A stretch of DNA of 40,178 nt, from positions 1 through 40,178 of the forward strand of contig JAJRQB010000067.1 in the NCBI GenBank assembly GCA_024280485.1. The letters are read 5' to 3'. Below are positions 18,058 to 25,713 of this stretch, one piece after another. Numbering within the stretch: position 1 is the stretch's first letter; every line of letters begins with the position of its first letter. The notes under the pieces are model-generated. The model was not told the origin of the DNA, made no database searches, and worked only from the letters and a program-made list of their open reading frames with translations. The stretch comes from Deltaproteobacteria bacterium. GTDB taxonomy: Bacteria > Desulfobacterota > Desulfuromonadia > Desulfuromonadales > Geopsychrobacteraceae. Both the position numbers and the translations under genes were made by a program.

Positions 18058-18150
18058 CGCTTCCCTACGCCGGTATGATCCGGATCAGGTGCAAGGGGTT
18101 GCTTCGCTTGCTGCAAAGCTCTCAGTGTCAGGCACGCCCCCAGGGCTGAT
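18058..18150 (-). promoter_or_regulatory. TPP riboswitch (THI element)
   Basis: The complement of the given strand carries the conserved TPP-aptamer pieces in order: GGGGGCGTGCC, CTGAG in the pyrimidine-sensing arm, ACCCCTTGCACCTGAT, CCGGATCATACCGGCGTAGGGAAG. This binds thiamine pyrophosphate and represses the downstream thiF-S-G-H-E genes, here most likely by transcription termination at the hairpin at 18001-18028. Confidence 0.93.
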
Positions 18151-18164
18151 TAGTTTGTTGACTG

Positions 18165-18194
18165 AACCTAGCAGGCGAGAAGGGCCAAAGTCAA
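18165..18194 (-). promoter_or_regulatory. Sigma-70-type promoter of the thiamine operon
   Basis: On the minus strand TTGACT (18189-18194) and TAGGTT (18165-18170) are separated by 18 bases. The predicted start is near 18158, just before the TPP aptamer, which is where a promoter is expected. Confidence 0.6.
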
Positions 18195-18295
18195 TAAGGG
18201 TGGGGATTGAAATCAATCGGTAGCTCAGAAATTGTTTTTGATCGGCAATTGTTTTAGGATGGCGCACTTTTACGAACTGAGGAAGGGTAAAGACT

Positions 18296-18619
18296 ATGAA
18301 AGTTGCTGATCGTTTTCGTCAGTTGGCACAGATATCAGATGAGTTGGTGAATAAATTTTCTGGTCAGCCTGATGGTGTAAGGATTGACCGCGCTGTGAGT
18401 CTGCTGAAAAAAGGTCAAGAAGAATTGTCCGAATGGAGTGAGCAGGTCGGAGAGATTCCACAGATGCGGCTTGAGAGCAAGCTTTCGCCTGTATTGTTAC
18501 AGGTGCATGAAACCCTGGATCGTGAGCGCGTCCTTTACGAGGACAGCGGCAAGACAGACGAGGCTGCTTTTATCTGGAACGTTGAGCAGCAGGTCTATCG
18601 TTTATTAAATGATCTCTGA
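18296..18619 (+). CDS. Unknown 107-residue helical protein
   Basis: I do not recognise this protein. It is 107 residues, charged, without membrane segments, signal or cysteines, and looks wholly alpha-helical (MKVADRFRQLAQISDELVNK start). A good GGAAGGG ribosome site lies before the ATG, which supports it as real. It is divergent from the thiamine operon and about 100 bases upstream of the AAA+-like gene, separated from it by a likely sigma-54 promoter, so it is probably a separate unit. Confidence 0.6.
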   Translation: MKVADRFRQLAQISDELVNKFSGQPDGVRIDRAVSLLKKGQEELSEWSEQVGEIPQMRLESKLSPVLLQVHETLDRERVLYEDSGKTDEAAFIWNVEQQVYRLLNDL

Positions 18620-18627
18620 TCGATCAG

Positions 18628-18643
18628 TGGCATATTTGTTGCT
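18628..18643 (+). promoter_or_regulatory. Candidate sigma-54 promoter of the AAA/FmdE/permease unit
   Basis: TGGCAT (18628-18633), five bases and TTGCT (18639-18643) match the -24/-12 consensus at all but one position, with the required 10 bases between GG and GC. The predicted start near 18654 leaves a leader of about 75 bases before the gene at 18728. Confidence 0.6.
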
Positions 18644-18727
18644 CTGACTTTTAATTCGAAAAATGGCAGATGGTTGGCTGCAACTGTCTGAAAACGCAAC
18701 CTTCCCCTTTGACGTTGGAAGATAAAA

Positions 18728-19609
18728 ATGCATAAAAAACTTGAGAATATCTTTTACGAAGTTCGTGACCCTATTCTTGAATGGGATGATATTGGCGGTT
18801 TTGCCGAGGTCAAAGAGATCCTGAAGGAGATGGTTTGTCTGCCATTGCAGAAGCCTGAAATGATCAAAAAACATCAACTTGGAATTCCGGCAGGCGTTAT
18901 GATGTGGGGACCGCTTGGCGTCGGGATTACAATGCTCGCAGAAGCCTGTGCCAAGGAAGCTGGTGCTTCTTTTGTCTATATCAGTGGGCAGGAGATGCTC
19001 GGTAAGGGTGAAGAGCTGGTCGAGGCTTTTGATACCGCAATCCACGAGGCGCCTTGTGTCCTCTTTATCTCCGATTGTGAATGGCTGGCTCCCCGCGTAG
19101 GCTGCGATTATGAATGGGGTCCAGGTAACCTGCGCGGCATTCCTCCGACCTTTGCTACTAAAGAGTTGAATCGACTTTTTGTTGAACAGATTGATCGGAT
19201 CAATAAGGTGGAGAATGTCATGCTGGTTGGCAGCTGCTATCGGATTGATACTGTTGATCAGGCGATTATCAAAGAGAAGAAACGTTTTAATCGTAAAGTT
19301 TTTGTTCACCCCCCACGTGTTATTGACCGGCGCGAAATGCTTGATATCTATCTGGATCAGATGCCTAATTTGGCCGCCGACGTTGATCGTGAAATGTTGG
19401 CTGAACTCTCTGAAGGTTATGTCGGCTGGGACGCCGAGAGTTTGTGCAAAAGAGCTACAGTCAATGCTATTAAAGAAGATGCTCCTGAAGTCACGATGGC
19501 ACTTTTTCTCAAGTCTCTAAAAGAGGTGCGCTACTGGCTGACTCCCGACATGACCAGAATCTATCATGAGATCTACGAAAACGATTGTCCGCATCATTAT
19601 GCTTTTTAG
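18728..19609 (+). CDS. AAA+ family protein with degenerate ATPase site
   Basis: A 293-residue single AAA+ module of the Cdc48/FtsH-like clade (DIGGFAEVKEILKEMV start, LSEGYVGWDAESLCKRA lid). Key catalytic residues are missing: the Walker A is GPLGVGIT (61-68), with Ile67 in place of the essential Lys; the Walker B is VLFISDCE, with Cys117 in place of the catalytic Glu; and the sensor-1 Asn of the usual ATN is replaced (GSCYR). The arginine-finger region KKRFNRK is kept. By sequence it should not hydrolyse ATP and may bind nucleotide poorly, so it may be a scaffold or regulator. GGAAG precedes the ATG. The FmdE-like gene starts 3 bases after its stop. Confidence 0.85.
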   Translation: MHKKLENIFYEVRDPILEWDDIGGFAEVKEILKEMVCLPLQKPEMIKKHQLGIPAGVMMWGPLGVGITMLAEACAKEAGASFVYISGQEMLGKGEELVEAFDTAIHEAPCVLFISDCEWLAPRVGCDYEWGPGNLRGIPPTFATKELNRLFVEQIDRINKVENVMLVGSCYRIDTVDQAIIKEKKRFNRKVFVHPPRVIDRREMLDIYLDQMPNLAADVDREMLAELSEGYVGWDAESLCKRATVNAIKEDAPEVTMALFLKSLKEVRYWLTPDMTRIYHEIYENDCPHHYAF

Positions 19610-19612
19610 CTT

Positions 19613-20035
19613 GTGGCTATTGCAGTGAGCGTATCTGATTTGCCAGCACCGCAACTGTTTGTAGAGTTGGCAGAGCGTCACGGCCACTACTGTCCGATGA
19701 GTACCCTAGGCGTGAGATTGGGTTGGGCAGCGCTGCGAAGGTTGGAAAGTGAGTTACAGGGGGCGACTTACTTTATGCAGACTTGTGCTCGCGATGGAAT
19801 TCGTTTGTCACTGAATTTTGAAGAACTGCAGGTCGAAGAGCAGGGCCGGCATCTGTTACATTTTGCTGATCGAAGCACCCAATGGGAAATCGAGTTGTTG
19901 CCAAAGACATTGGAATTGGCGGCATCTTATCGGTTGCTGGACAGCGATACAGAGCGAGACTCTTTACTTGAGGGTTTTCGTTCTGCTGAGGAATCCACTC
20001 TGATGAAAATTATTCAAACCGGTAGTGTTCTTTGA
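19613..20035 (+). CDS. FmdE-like protein
   Basis: A 140-residue protein related to the FmdE domain, named after a formylmethanofuran dehydrogenase subunit but found in many bacteria without that enzyme, where its role is unclear. The signature is RHGHYCPMSTLGVRLG, with His23, His25 and Cys27 as likely metal ligands. No C-terminal zinc-ribbon is present, which many longer relatives have. The start is a GTG 3 bases after the AAA+-like stop; a second GTG at 19625 is an alternative. Its end overlaps the permease start by four bases. The arrangement suggests a metal- or cofactor-linked role shared with the permease, which is an inference. Confidence 0.72.
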   Translation: MAIAVSVSDLPAPQLFVELAERHGHYCPMSTLGVRLGWAALRRLESELQGATYFMQTCARDGIRLSLNFEELQVEEQGRHLLHFADRSTQWEIELLPKTLELAASYRLLDSDTERDSLLEGFRSAEESTLMKIIQTGSVL

Positions 20036-20988
20036 ACGCCCCTTGGTGGCAGCAGTTTTTCGATGTTATTTTGCTAGAAACCGGCAAGATGTGGTGGATT
20101 TTTCTTCTTTCTGTTTTACTCGTCGGACTGATCAAGGGTTATAAGCTAGACCTTAAGGTTCGCGACTCTATTGTGCGGGCAGGGAGTTTTGCGATTCCAC
20201 TGGCTGTAGCGATAGGGATGATTTCGCCTTTATGTGCTTGCGGAATATTGCCGATATTTATCTCTCTGGCGATGGTGGGGACTCCCCTGGCTCCTCTCAT
20301 GGCGCTATTGGTGACATCGCCTGTGATGGGTCCAGATGCTCTTCTTTTAACCTGGAGCGGGCTTGGGCCAGACTGGGCAATCTATAAAATTGTCGGAGCT
20401 GCGGTTCTTGGTCTGGGTTCGGGGTTCAGTGTTCTTTTTCTTGAGCATCGAGGCTGGCTGAACAGCGATATGATTCTGCTTAAGCCGTTATATCGTGAAG
20501 ACGGTTCCTTGGCTCCTGCTGCCGATATCGGAGCGGTTGCCGGGGTGCATGTAAAGCGAATGCAGATTGTCCCGCGCGCCAACAAATTACGCTTTATCTT
20601 TGATCGAAGTCTTGATGCCGCACTCTTTATCGGACCTTACCTGTTGCTTGCGATTGTCCTCGAAGCATTCATAGTTACACTGATTCCGGTGGCCTGGATT
20701 AAGTTTCTTGTTGGGGCTGAAAGTTTTTGGTCTTTGTTGATGGCCGCACTGATCGGTCTTCCGTTGCCGACCAATCAGATTCCAATAATTCCGATTTTAT
20801 CTGGGTTGCTTTCAATGGGGATTGACAAGGGTGCGGCTTATACGCTGTTGCTTGCTGGTCCCGTGACGAGTTTGCCCGCGATGGTTGCTTTGGGAGCTAT
20901 GTTTAGCCGCCGGTTGCTGTTTGTCTTTGTTGCTTTGGGGCTCGGATTGTCAGTTCTTATGGGTCTGTTGTTGCAGATAATTTCTTGA
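20032..20988 (+). CDS. SPLCACG-motif permease (DUF318/SO_0444-like)
   Basis: A 318-residue inner-membrane permease with about eight helices in two halves joined by a soluble loop (about 150-190). It belongs to the DUF318/UPF0718 permeases, which include YraQ, ArsP and SO_0444-type efflux proteins. The signature SPLCACG (65-71) has the paired cysteines thought to handle soft metals or metalloids, and the second half has the matching GLPLPTNQIPIIP turn. The start is TTG overlapping the FmdE-like stop (TTGA); no better start is seen. The substrate is unknown; Cu, Zn or organoarsenical export are known for relatives. Confidence 0.8.
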   Translation: MNAPWWQQFFDVILLETGKMWWIFLLSVLLVGLIKGYKLDLKVRDSIVRAGSFAIPLAVAIGMISPLCACGILPIFISLAMVGTPLAPLMALLVTSPVMGPDALLLTWSGLGPDWAIYKIVGAAVLGLGSGFSVLFLEHRGWLNSDMILLKPLYREDGSLAPAADIGAVAGVHVKRMQIVPRANKLRFIFDRSLDAALFIGPYLLLAIVLEAFIVTLIPVAWIKFLVGAESFWSLLMAALIGLPLPTNQIPIIPILSGLLSMGIDKGAAYTLLLAGPVTSLPAMVALGAMFSRRLLFVFVALGLGLSVLMGLLLQIIS

Positions 20989-21040
20989 GTATCTTTGGTC
21001 TGTTGCGGGCTTAAAGCGACAGCTTTTTGTCATTGTCATT

Positions 21041-21057
21041 AGGGCTTGCTTTTTGCA
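21041..21057 (+). promoter_or_regulatory. Weak sigma-54-like site upstream of the FG-GAP gene
   Basis: GGGCTT and TTGCA are spaced as a -24/-12 element (GG at 21043, GC at 21055), but the -24 half is a poor match. It lies about 200 bases before the gene at 21253. The rest of the gap 20989-21200 shows nothing I can name. Confidence 0.18.
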
Positions 21058-21202
21058 CATGAAACGTTAAGCTCAGTTACATGCTGCTTTTTGTCGTTAG
21101 TTGCCGTCACATGGCGAACCTGCCCCGCCAGTTCGCGATTTAACGTGTCGGTCGCTACATATTTATGACTAATAATTTTTGTTGCCGAATAGTATTTTAG
21201 TT

Positions 21203-21232
21203 GTCGATTGTCCTGCTCCAGGGAGCATCGAC
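21203..21232 (+). repeat. Stem-loop in the 5' leader of the FG-GAP gene
   Basis: GTCGAT (21203-21208) pairs with ATCGAC (21227-21232) and, inside, GCTCC (21215-21219) with GGAGC (21222-21226), with a one-sided bulge. It ends just before the AAAAAAGGAG ribosome site and may stabilise the message or control its translation. Confidence 0.4.
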
Positions 21233-21252
21233 ATAAAAAAGGAGAAATTGAG

Positions 21253-22734
21253 ATGATGAGTTGGTCTGTTCGTCCCCTGATTTTGCTTGCTGCTGTTGCT
21301 CTTCTGGCAAGTCCAGTTTTTGCACAGGATTTTGCTGATATTTCCAAAACATCAGGTGTTGCCGATGATGGTCTGGGCAAGGGTGTCGCTTTTGCCGATA
21401 TCGACAATGACGGCTTTGTTGATCTCTATGTTTCAAACAAGGGTGGTACCAACAAGCTCTTCCGCAATAACGGTAGCGGTCTTTTTGAAGATATTACCGC
21501 CATAGCTGGCGCCGGCATCGATGACCCAGGCTTTAGCATGGGAAGTGTTTTTGGTGATTATGACAATGATGGTCTTGTCGATCTCTATCTGGCGAAAGGT
21601 GGTCGCTACGAAATTGAAGCGAATCGTCTGTTCCATAATCTAGGTAATGGTAAATTTGAAGATGTTACCGATAAAGCTGGTGTTGGACTGAAGTCCTTCA
21701 CATATTCTGCGAGCTTTGTTGATTATGACAACGACGGTTATCTGGATATCTATTGTGCCAATTATGGTCCTGGTGCCAAGAATGTACTTTATCGTAACAA
21801 TGGTGATGGGACCTTTACTGATGTTACTGATTTAGCTGGCGTTGGCGATCTCTCCTGGAGTTGGATGGGTGTTTGGGCTGATGTGAATGGTGATAACCTT
21901 CAAGACCTTTATGTCGTCAATGGTCGTTATCCTGCTGGTGAGCCAAATCGTCTCTACCTGAATAAGGGTGACGGTACCTTTAAAGATGTGACTCGTGAAG
22001 CTGGGGTTGAAGATTCGAACTGGGGTCTCGGTGCTGCTTTTGCTGATATTGATAACGACGGTGATCTCGACCTCTTCGTTTCCAACTATGTTGGTGAAAA
22101 CGGACTTTACCTGAATAATGGGCAGGGTATTTTTGCTGTCGCATCTGACCGTGTTAAGAAGGATCATCAAGGTTGGGGCAAGGGACCGACCTTTGGTGAC
22201 ATTGATAACGATGGTGACCTTGACCTTTATGAAGGTGACTGCAAACTTGCTAATCAGCTTTATGTGAATGATGGCAAAGGTAACTTCACCGATGTTGCCA
22301 GCACGCAGCCTCAATTACAGTGTTCAACTGTTCGTACTAAAGGGACGGCTTTTGCTGATGTTGACAATGATGGTGACCTTGACCTCTATGTTGTCAACTG
22401 GGGCGCAGCCAACAAACTTTATCTGAACGATCAGAACGACAAAAACTGGCTTAAGGTTAAAGCGATTGGAAGTGTTTCTAATCGTGACGCTGTTGGTACC
22501 AGAATTACGGTTTTCAAAGATGGCAAGCTGGTTGCGCTACGTGATGTATCTACTGCTACCGGTTTTTGTGCTCAGAATCCTTTAACTGTTCACTTCGGCC
22601 TTGATGCTGCTGCCAGCTACGATGTGGTTGCGATCTTTCCAAGTGGAATTGAGACGCGTATTAATGGCGTCCGTACAGGTCAACTGCTTGAAATTGTTGA
22701 GCCGACTCTAGGTCAGGTTACAGCGACCAAGTAA
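21253..22734 (+). CDS. Secreted FG-GAP/VCBS beta-propeller with ASPIC/UnbV domain
   Basis: A 493-residue exported protein. A signal peptide (PLILLAAVALLASPVFAQ) is followed by seven FG-GAP/VCBS repeats, each with a calcium-binding-like D-x-D-N-D-G-x-x-D-L-Y motif (DIDNDGFVDLYVSN is the first), and then an ASPIC/UnbV domain near 400-485 (NRDAVGTRITVF, GFCAQNPLTVHFGL). It should fold as a seven-bladed propeller like CRTAC1-type proteins, in the periplasm or outside the cell. I chose the first of two adjacent ATGs, after AGGAG; the open frame from 21208 has no conserved extension. A strong terminator follows, so this is a transcription unit of its own next to the large envelope cluster. Confidence 0.88.
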   Translation: MMSWSVRPLILLAAVALLASPVFAQDFADISKTSGVADDGLGKGVAFADIDNDGFVDLYVSNKGGTNKLFRNNGSGLFEDITAIAGAGIDDPGFSMGSVFGDYDNDGLVDLYLAKGGRYEIEANRLFHNLGNGKFEDVTDKAGVGLKSFTYSASFVDYDNDGYLDIYCANYGPGAKNVLYRNNGDGTFTDVTDLAGVGDLSWSWMGVWADVNGDNLQDLYVVNGRYPAGEPNRLYLNKGDGTFKDVTREAGVEDSNWGLGAAFADIDNDGDLDLFVSNYVGENGLYLNNGQGIFAVASDRVKKDHQGWGKGPTFGDIDNDGDLDLYEGDCKLANQLYVNDGKGNFTDVASTQPQLQCSTVRTKGTAFADVDNDGDLDLYVVNWGAANKLYLNDQNDKNWLKVKAIGSVSNRDAVGTRITVFKDGKLVALRDVSTATGFCAQNPLTVHFGLDAAASYDVVAIFPSGIETRINGVRTGQLLEIVEPTLGQVTATK

Positions 22735-22760
22735 TTTTTTGAATCGATACATTGTGTTTG

Positions 22761-22794
22761 AAAAAGAGAGCCGCTGTTGCGGCTCTCTTTTTTT
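22761..22794 (+). terminator. Strong intrinsic terminator after the FG-GAP gene
   Basis: A perfect 9-bp stem (GAGAGCCGC at 22766-22774, GCGGCTCTC at 22779-22787) with a TGTT loop is followed by seven T and preceded by five A. It separates the FG-GAP gene from the large downstream cluster. Confidence 0.93.
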
Positions 22795-22811
22795 CTGGAT
22801 GTTACGTAAAA

Positions 22812-22828
22812 TTGGAACATATCCTGCT
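22812..22828 (+). promoter_or_regulatory. Candidate sigma-54 promoter of the large envelope gene cluster
   Basis: TTGGAAC and CTGCT (GG at 22814-22815, GC at 22826-22827, 10 bases between) match the -24/-12 consensus with one mismatch in each half. It lies right after the terminator, with the predicted start about 35 bases before the ATG at 22874, a plausible promoter position for the following 13 genes. Confidence 0.45.
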
Positions 22829-22873
22829 GATTTGTTATCCGTTTTGTCCTCTCTGGCTACAAATAGGAAGTCC

Positions 22874-24709
22874 ATGCGTATATTGATCCTCCTGCTTTTT
22901 TTGCTTGTTGGATGTGCACTGCCGCCGACAGTTCAACAACAAACCCTTTTGACAGGGAAGATCCTGCTTAGATCTGATACTTTGTGGCAGGGCGAAATTA
23001 TTGTTGATGGTGAAGTGACTGTCGCTAAGGGTGTGACACTGACGATCGCACCGGGAACCAGTATTCGTTTTGTACGCCGAGATTCCAATCGGGATGGTTT
23101 GGGTGACGCGACGATTATAGTCAAGGGCAGCCTTGTTGCGACAGGAACAGAACAAAAACCAATCCGATTCCTCTCCGCAGAGTCCGATCCTATGCCCGCT
23201 GACTGGCTGGAGATCCGCAGTGATTTTGCTCGGCAACTTCTTTTTGATTGGTGTGAATTCCGCGATAGTGCCTATACTTTACATGCTCACTTTACGCGTG
23301 GTCATATGCGAAACAGTCATATCCACCACAATATCGACGGTTGTCGGCTCGGTCGTTCGCGCTTTTTATTCCAGCACAACCTGATTGAGAACAATAGTGG
23401 TAAAGGGATCAATTTTCGTGATTCCGAAGTCACTCTGGTCGACAATATTATTCGTAATAATCGTGCTGGCATCTTCTTGTTTGAAAAACCAGGTAAATCG
23501 GTCATCAGCAGGAACAACATTTACCAGAATGACATCAACCTTCAGCTTGGAGACTTTTTTGCTGAGGATGTTGCCCTTGCTGGCAATTGGTGGGGGAGTG
23601 CTGACCTTACCGCTATTGATCAATCAATTTATGACCGACAGGATGACCCTGAGCTCGGGCATGTAGATGTTGCACCCGTTTCAGCTTGGCTATTTAGTGC
23701 CGGACTTCAGCGGAGAGCGCAATTTAAGCCCTTGTGGAGAATGGCATCCAAAGGCTTTGTCGATGCTGCTCCGGTCGAGGTCGATGGAAGGATTTTCGTC
23801 GCATCCTGGGATGGTTTCTTGAGGGCTGTTGATTCTGATGGGAAGCTGTTGTGGGAAGTCGATACCAGGGACGTTGTTGATGGCGGACTGCTGGCCGTGG
23901 ATGGGGGGGTTTTCCTTCAAAATTGGAGTCGGCAGCTGTATCGGGTAGATCAAGCCGATGGTCGCATCCGCCTGTTATACGAATATCCGTCAAGCCCGGC
24001 CGATGATCATCGGCAGGCGGGCCTGACTATGACCGAACAGCTGCTGCTGTTGCCGGCCTGGAACGGCACCCTTTACGCTTTTGATCGGAAGAGTCTGAAT
24101 CGACTCTGGTCCTTTGATGCCGGGATGCCGCTGCGCGCGACGCCCTTGGTTGATCGGGAAATCATCTACCAGACCAGTGGCAACCATGTTTTGACTGCGC
24201 TGAATACTGCTGGCCAGTTGCTTTGGCAGAAGGAGCTTGCGGCCCCCCTGCTCTCCTCTCCAGTTCTGCAGTCCGATAATATCCTTGTGCTCGATAAATC
24301 AGGGGTTCTAACCTCCTTCGGCCCAGATGGGACCATTCTTTGGCAAAAAAATCTCGCGCAGGCGAGCTTCTATTCAGCCCCGCTGGTAGCTCATGATGCG
24401 ATTTTTGTCGCCACCGCTGCAGGAGTTGTGTCGAAAATTAATCCATCCACCGGCCAGACAATCTGGTCTCGTTCGCTGGCTGGATCGATCTATGCTTCGC
24501 CGGTTGTCAGTAATGCCGGTTTTCTGGTTGGTGACAATGAGGGGAACCTCTATCTCCTCGATTTCGACAGCGGGCGTACCCTTGCGAGCTACAGGGTCGA
24601 GGGTGCGATCCAATCGCAGGTCTTGGTGACAGGGAATCGTCTCTATTTCGGCAGTCGTGACCAGAATCTGCATGCCCTGCAGTTGGTCCGGGAGGAAAAC
24701 CGCAAGTGA
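22874..24709 (+). CDS. Lipoprotein with beta-helix and PQQ-type propeller domains
   Basis: A 611-residue lipoprotein. The lipobox LLVGC follows a hydrophobic signal, so the mature protein should be lipid-anchored in the envelope. Residues about 30-285 form a right-handed parallel beta-helix (repeats such as VDNIIRNNRAGIFLF) that ends in the NWWG motif shared with the other helix proteins of the cluster. Residues about 300-605 are PQQ/BamB-type propeller repeats (FVASWDGFLRAVDSDGKLLW is one). I chose the ATG at 22874 because AGGAAG precedes it and the signal starts there. The N-terminal half closely resembles the protein at 33084. Its stop overlaps the next gene by four bases. Confidence 0.83.
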   Translation: MRILILLLFLLVGCALPPTVQQQTLLTGKILLRSDTLWQGEIIVDGEVTVAKGVTLTIAPGTSIRFVRRDSNRDGLGDATIIVKGSLVATGTEQKPIRFLSAESDPMPADWLEIRSDFARQLLFDWCEFRDSAYTLHAHFTRGHMRNSHIHHNIDGCRLGRSRFLFQHNLIENNSGKGINFRDSEVTLVDNIIRNNRAGIFLFEKPGKSVISRNNIYQNDINLQLGDFFAEDVALAGNWWGSADLTAIDQSIYDRQDDPELGHVDVAPVSAWLFSAGLQRRAQFKPLWRMASKGFVDAAPVEVDGRIFVASWDGFLRAVDSDGKLLWEVDTRDVVDGGLLAVDGGVFLQNWSRQLYRVDQADGRIRLLYEYPSSPADDHRQAGLTMTEQLLLLPAWNGTLYAFDRKSLNRLWSFDAGMPLRATPLVDREIIYQTSGNHVLTALNTAGQLLWQKELAAPLLSSPVLQSDNILVLDKSGVLTSFGPDGTILWQKNLAQASFYSAPLVAHDAIFVATAAGVVSKINPSTGQTIWSRSLAGSIYASPVVSNAGFLVGDNEGNLYLLDFDSGRTLASYRVEGAIQSQVLVTGNRLYFGSRDQNLHALQLVREENRK

Positions 24710-25713
24710 GTAAAATAGCAGTGCCTGAACGGTTCTCGTCGCTCTGTAGTGGCATTTTTGTCGTATGCATGGCGACCCTGATGTATGAACTGCTACTGAC
24801 CCGCATATTCTCGGTGTTGATGTGGTACCACTTTGCTTCGATGGCGATCAGTCTGGCGCTGTTTGGTCTCGGCGCGTCCGCTCTGTTGGTTTATCTGCGT
24901 CCGGCGTGGTTTTCTGCCGAGAAGGTCGGACAACTGGCTCTTTTTGCCTTGGCTGCAGGCCTATCAACACTTCTGTTATTTTCAGTCTTTCTGCTGTTTC
25001 GTGCCGATCCCCAGTTCGGTTTTCGCGTCCTCTCCTTCTTTCACCAACCTTTCTATCAGCCTTTCCAACAGGGGAATGTCCGCCATTCGCTAGAGATCGG
25101 TCAACTGCTGCTGTTGGCCCTGCTCTATTTGGCCACCGCGCTACCGTTTTTCTTTAGCGGTCTGGTCGTGACTCTGCTGTTCGGCCGCTATCATCGCCAT
25201 ATCGGCCGACTCTATTTCTTCGACCTGCTGGGGGCGGGAACCGGCTGTCTGCTGATTATTCTGGTGCTCAAACTGGTTGGTGGGATAACCGGGCTATTGG
25301 TGGTTGGACTCTGTTTTGTGCTGGGAGCATTTCTGCTGACACCACGACCGAGCAAGATGCGCCGCCTGCTTGCGGCTGTTGCCTTACTGCTGTTGACCCT
25401 GGGGGTCGGCAACCAGATTGGCGGCTTCGCCGACATCCATTTTGCGCGCGGTCGCTACGAACCCAACCTGTTGTGGCGCTCCTGGAACTCATTTTCGCGG
25501 GTCGCGGTCTATCCGGCGCAAGCGGAGGAGATGGGCCGGGCCTGGGGTCTGTCGCGCAACTATCGGGGACCGGTTCCTGAGCAGTTGGGGATGGTGGTTG
25601 ATGACACCGGCTATACCACCATGTATCGCTGGCAAGGGGATGAGACCCTGCAGTTTTTCGTCAAAATGTTATCAATCTTGCTTATCTTTTGCGCCCCCAG
25701 GCTGAAAGTCTGA
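24706..25713 (+). CDS. Membrane spermidine-synthase-like protein, N-terminal part (frameshifted)
   Basis: The first 335-codon part of what should be one gene running to 27119. It has about six membrane helices (residues about 10-240), then the start of the soluble domain (WNSFSRVAVYPAQ, DDTGYTTMY), as in membrane-bound relatives of spermidine synthase. In this frame the reading continues after residue 318 into 17 unrelated codons and stops. The conserved continuation is in the other frame from about 25656. One extra T in the run of five T at 25654-25658 would join the parts cleanly (LQFFRQNVINLAYLLRPQ). Either a real mutation or a homopolymer sequencing error is likely. Confidence 0.75.
   Translation: MSKIAVPERFSSLCSGIFVVCMATLMYELLLTRIFSVLMWYHFASMAISLALFGLGASALLVYLRPAWFSAEKVGQLALFALAAGLSTLLLFSVFLLFRADPQFGFRVLSFFHQPFYQPFQQGNVRHSLEIGQLLLLALLYLATALPFFFSGLVVTLLFGRYHRHIGRLYFFDLLGAGTGCLLIILVLKLVGGITGLLVVGLCFVLGAFLLTPRPSKMRRLLAAVALLLLTLGVGNQIGGFADIHFARGRYEPNLLWRSWNSFSRVAVYPAQAEEMGRAWGLSRNYRGPVPEQLGMVVDDTGYTTMYRWQGDETLQFFVKMLSILLIFCAPRLKV

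Noticed and set aside
21330-22420. Repeated DNA blocks that might be a tandem repeat or CRISPR-like array
   Set aside because: The periodicity comes from coding for FG-GAP motifs; the repeats diverge at DNA level and there are no spacers of constant length.
25651-25668. Programmed -1 frameshifting in the spermidine-synthase-like gene
   Set aside because: G-TTT-TTC is not a canonical slippery heptamer, no downstream pseudoknot was recognised, and a missing T in a homopolymer explains it more simply.
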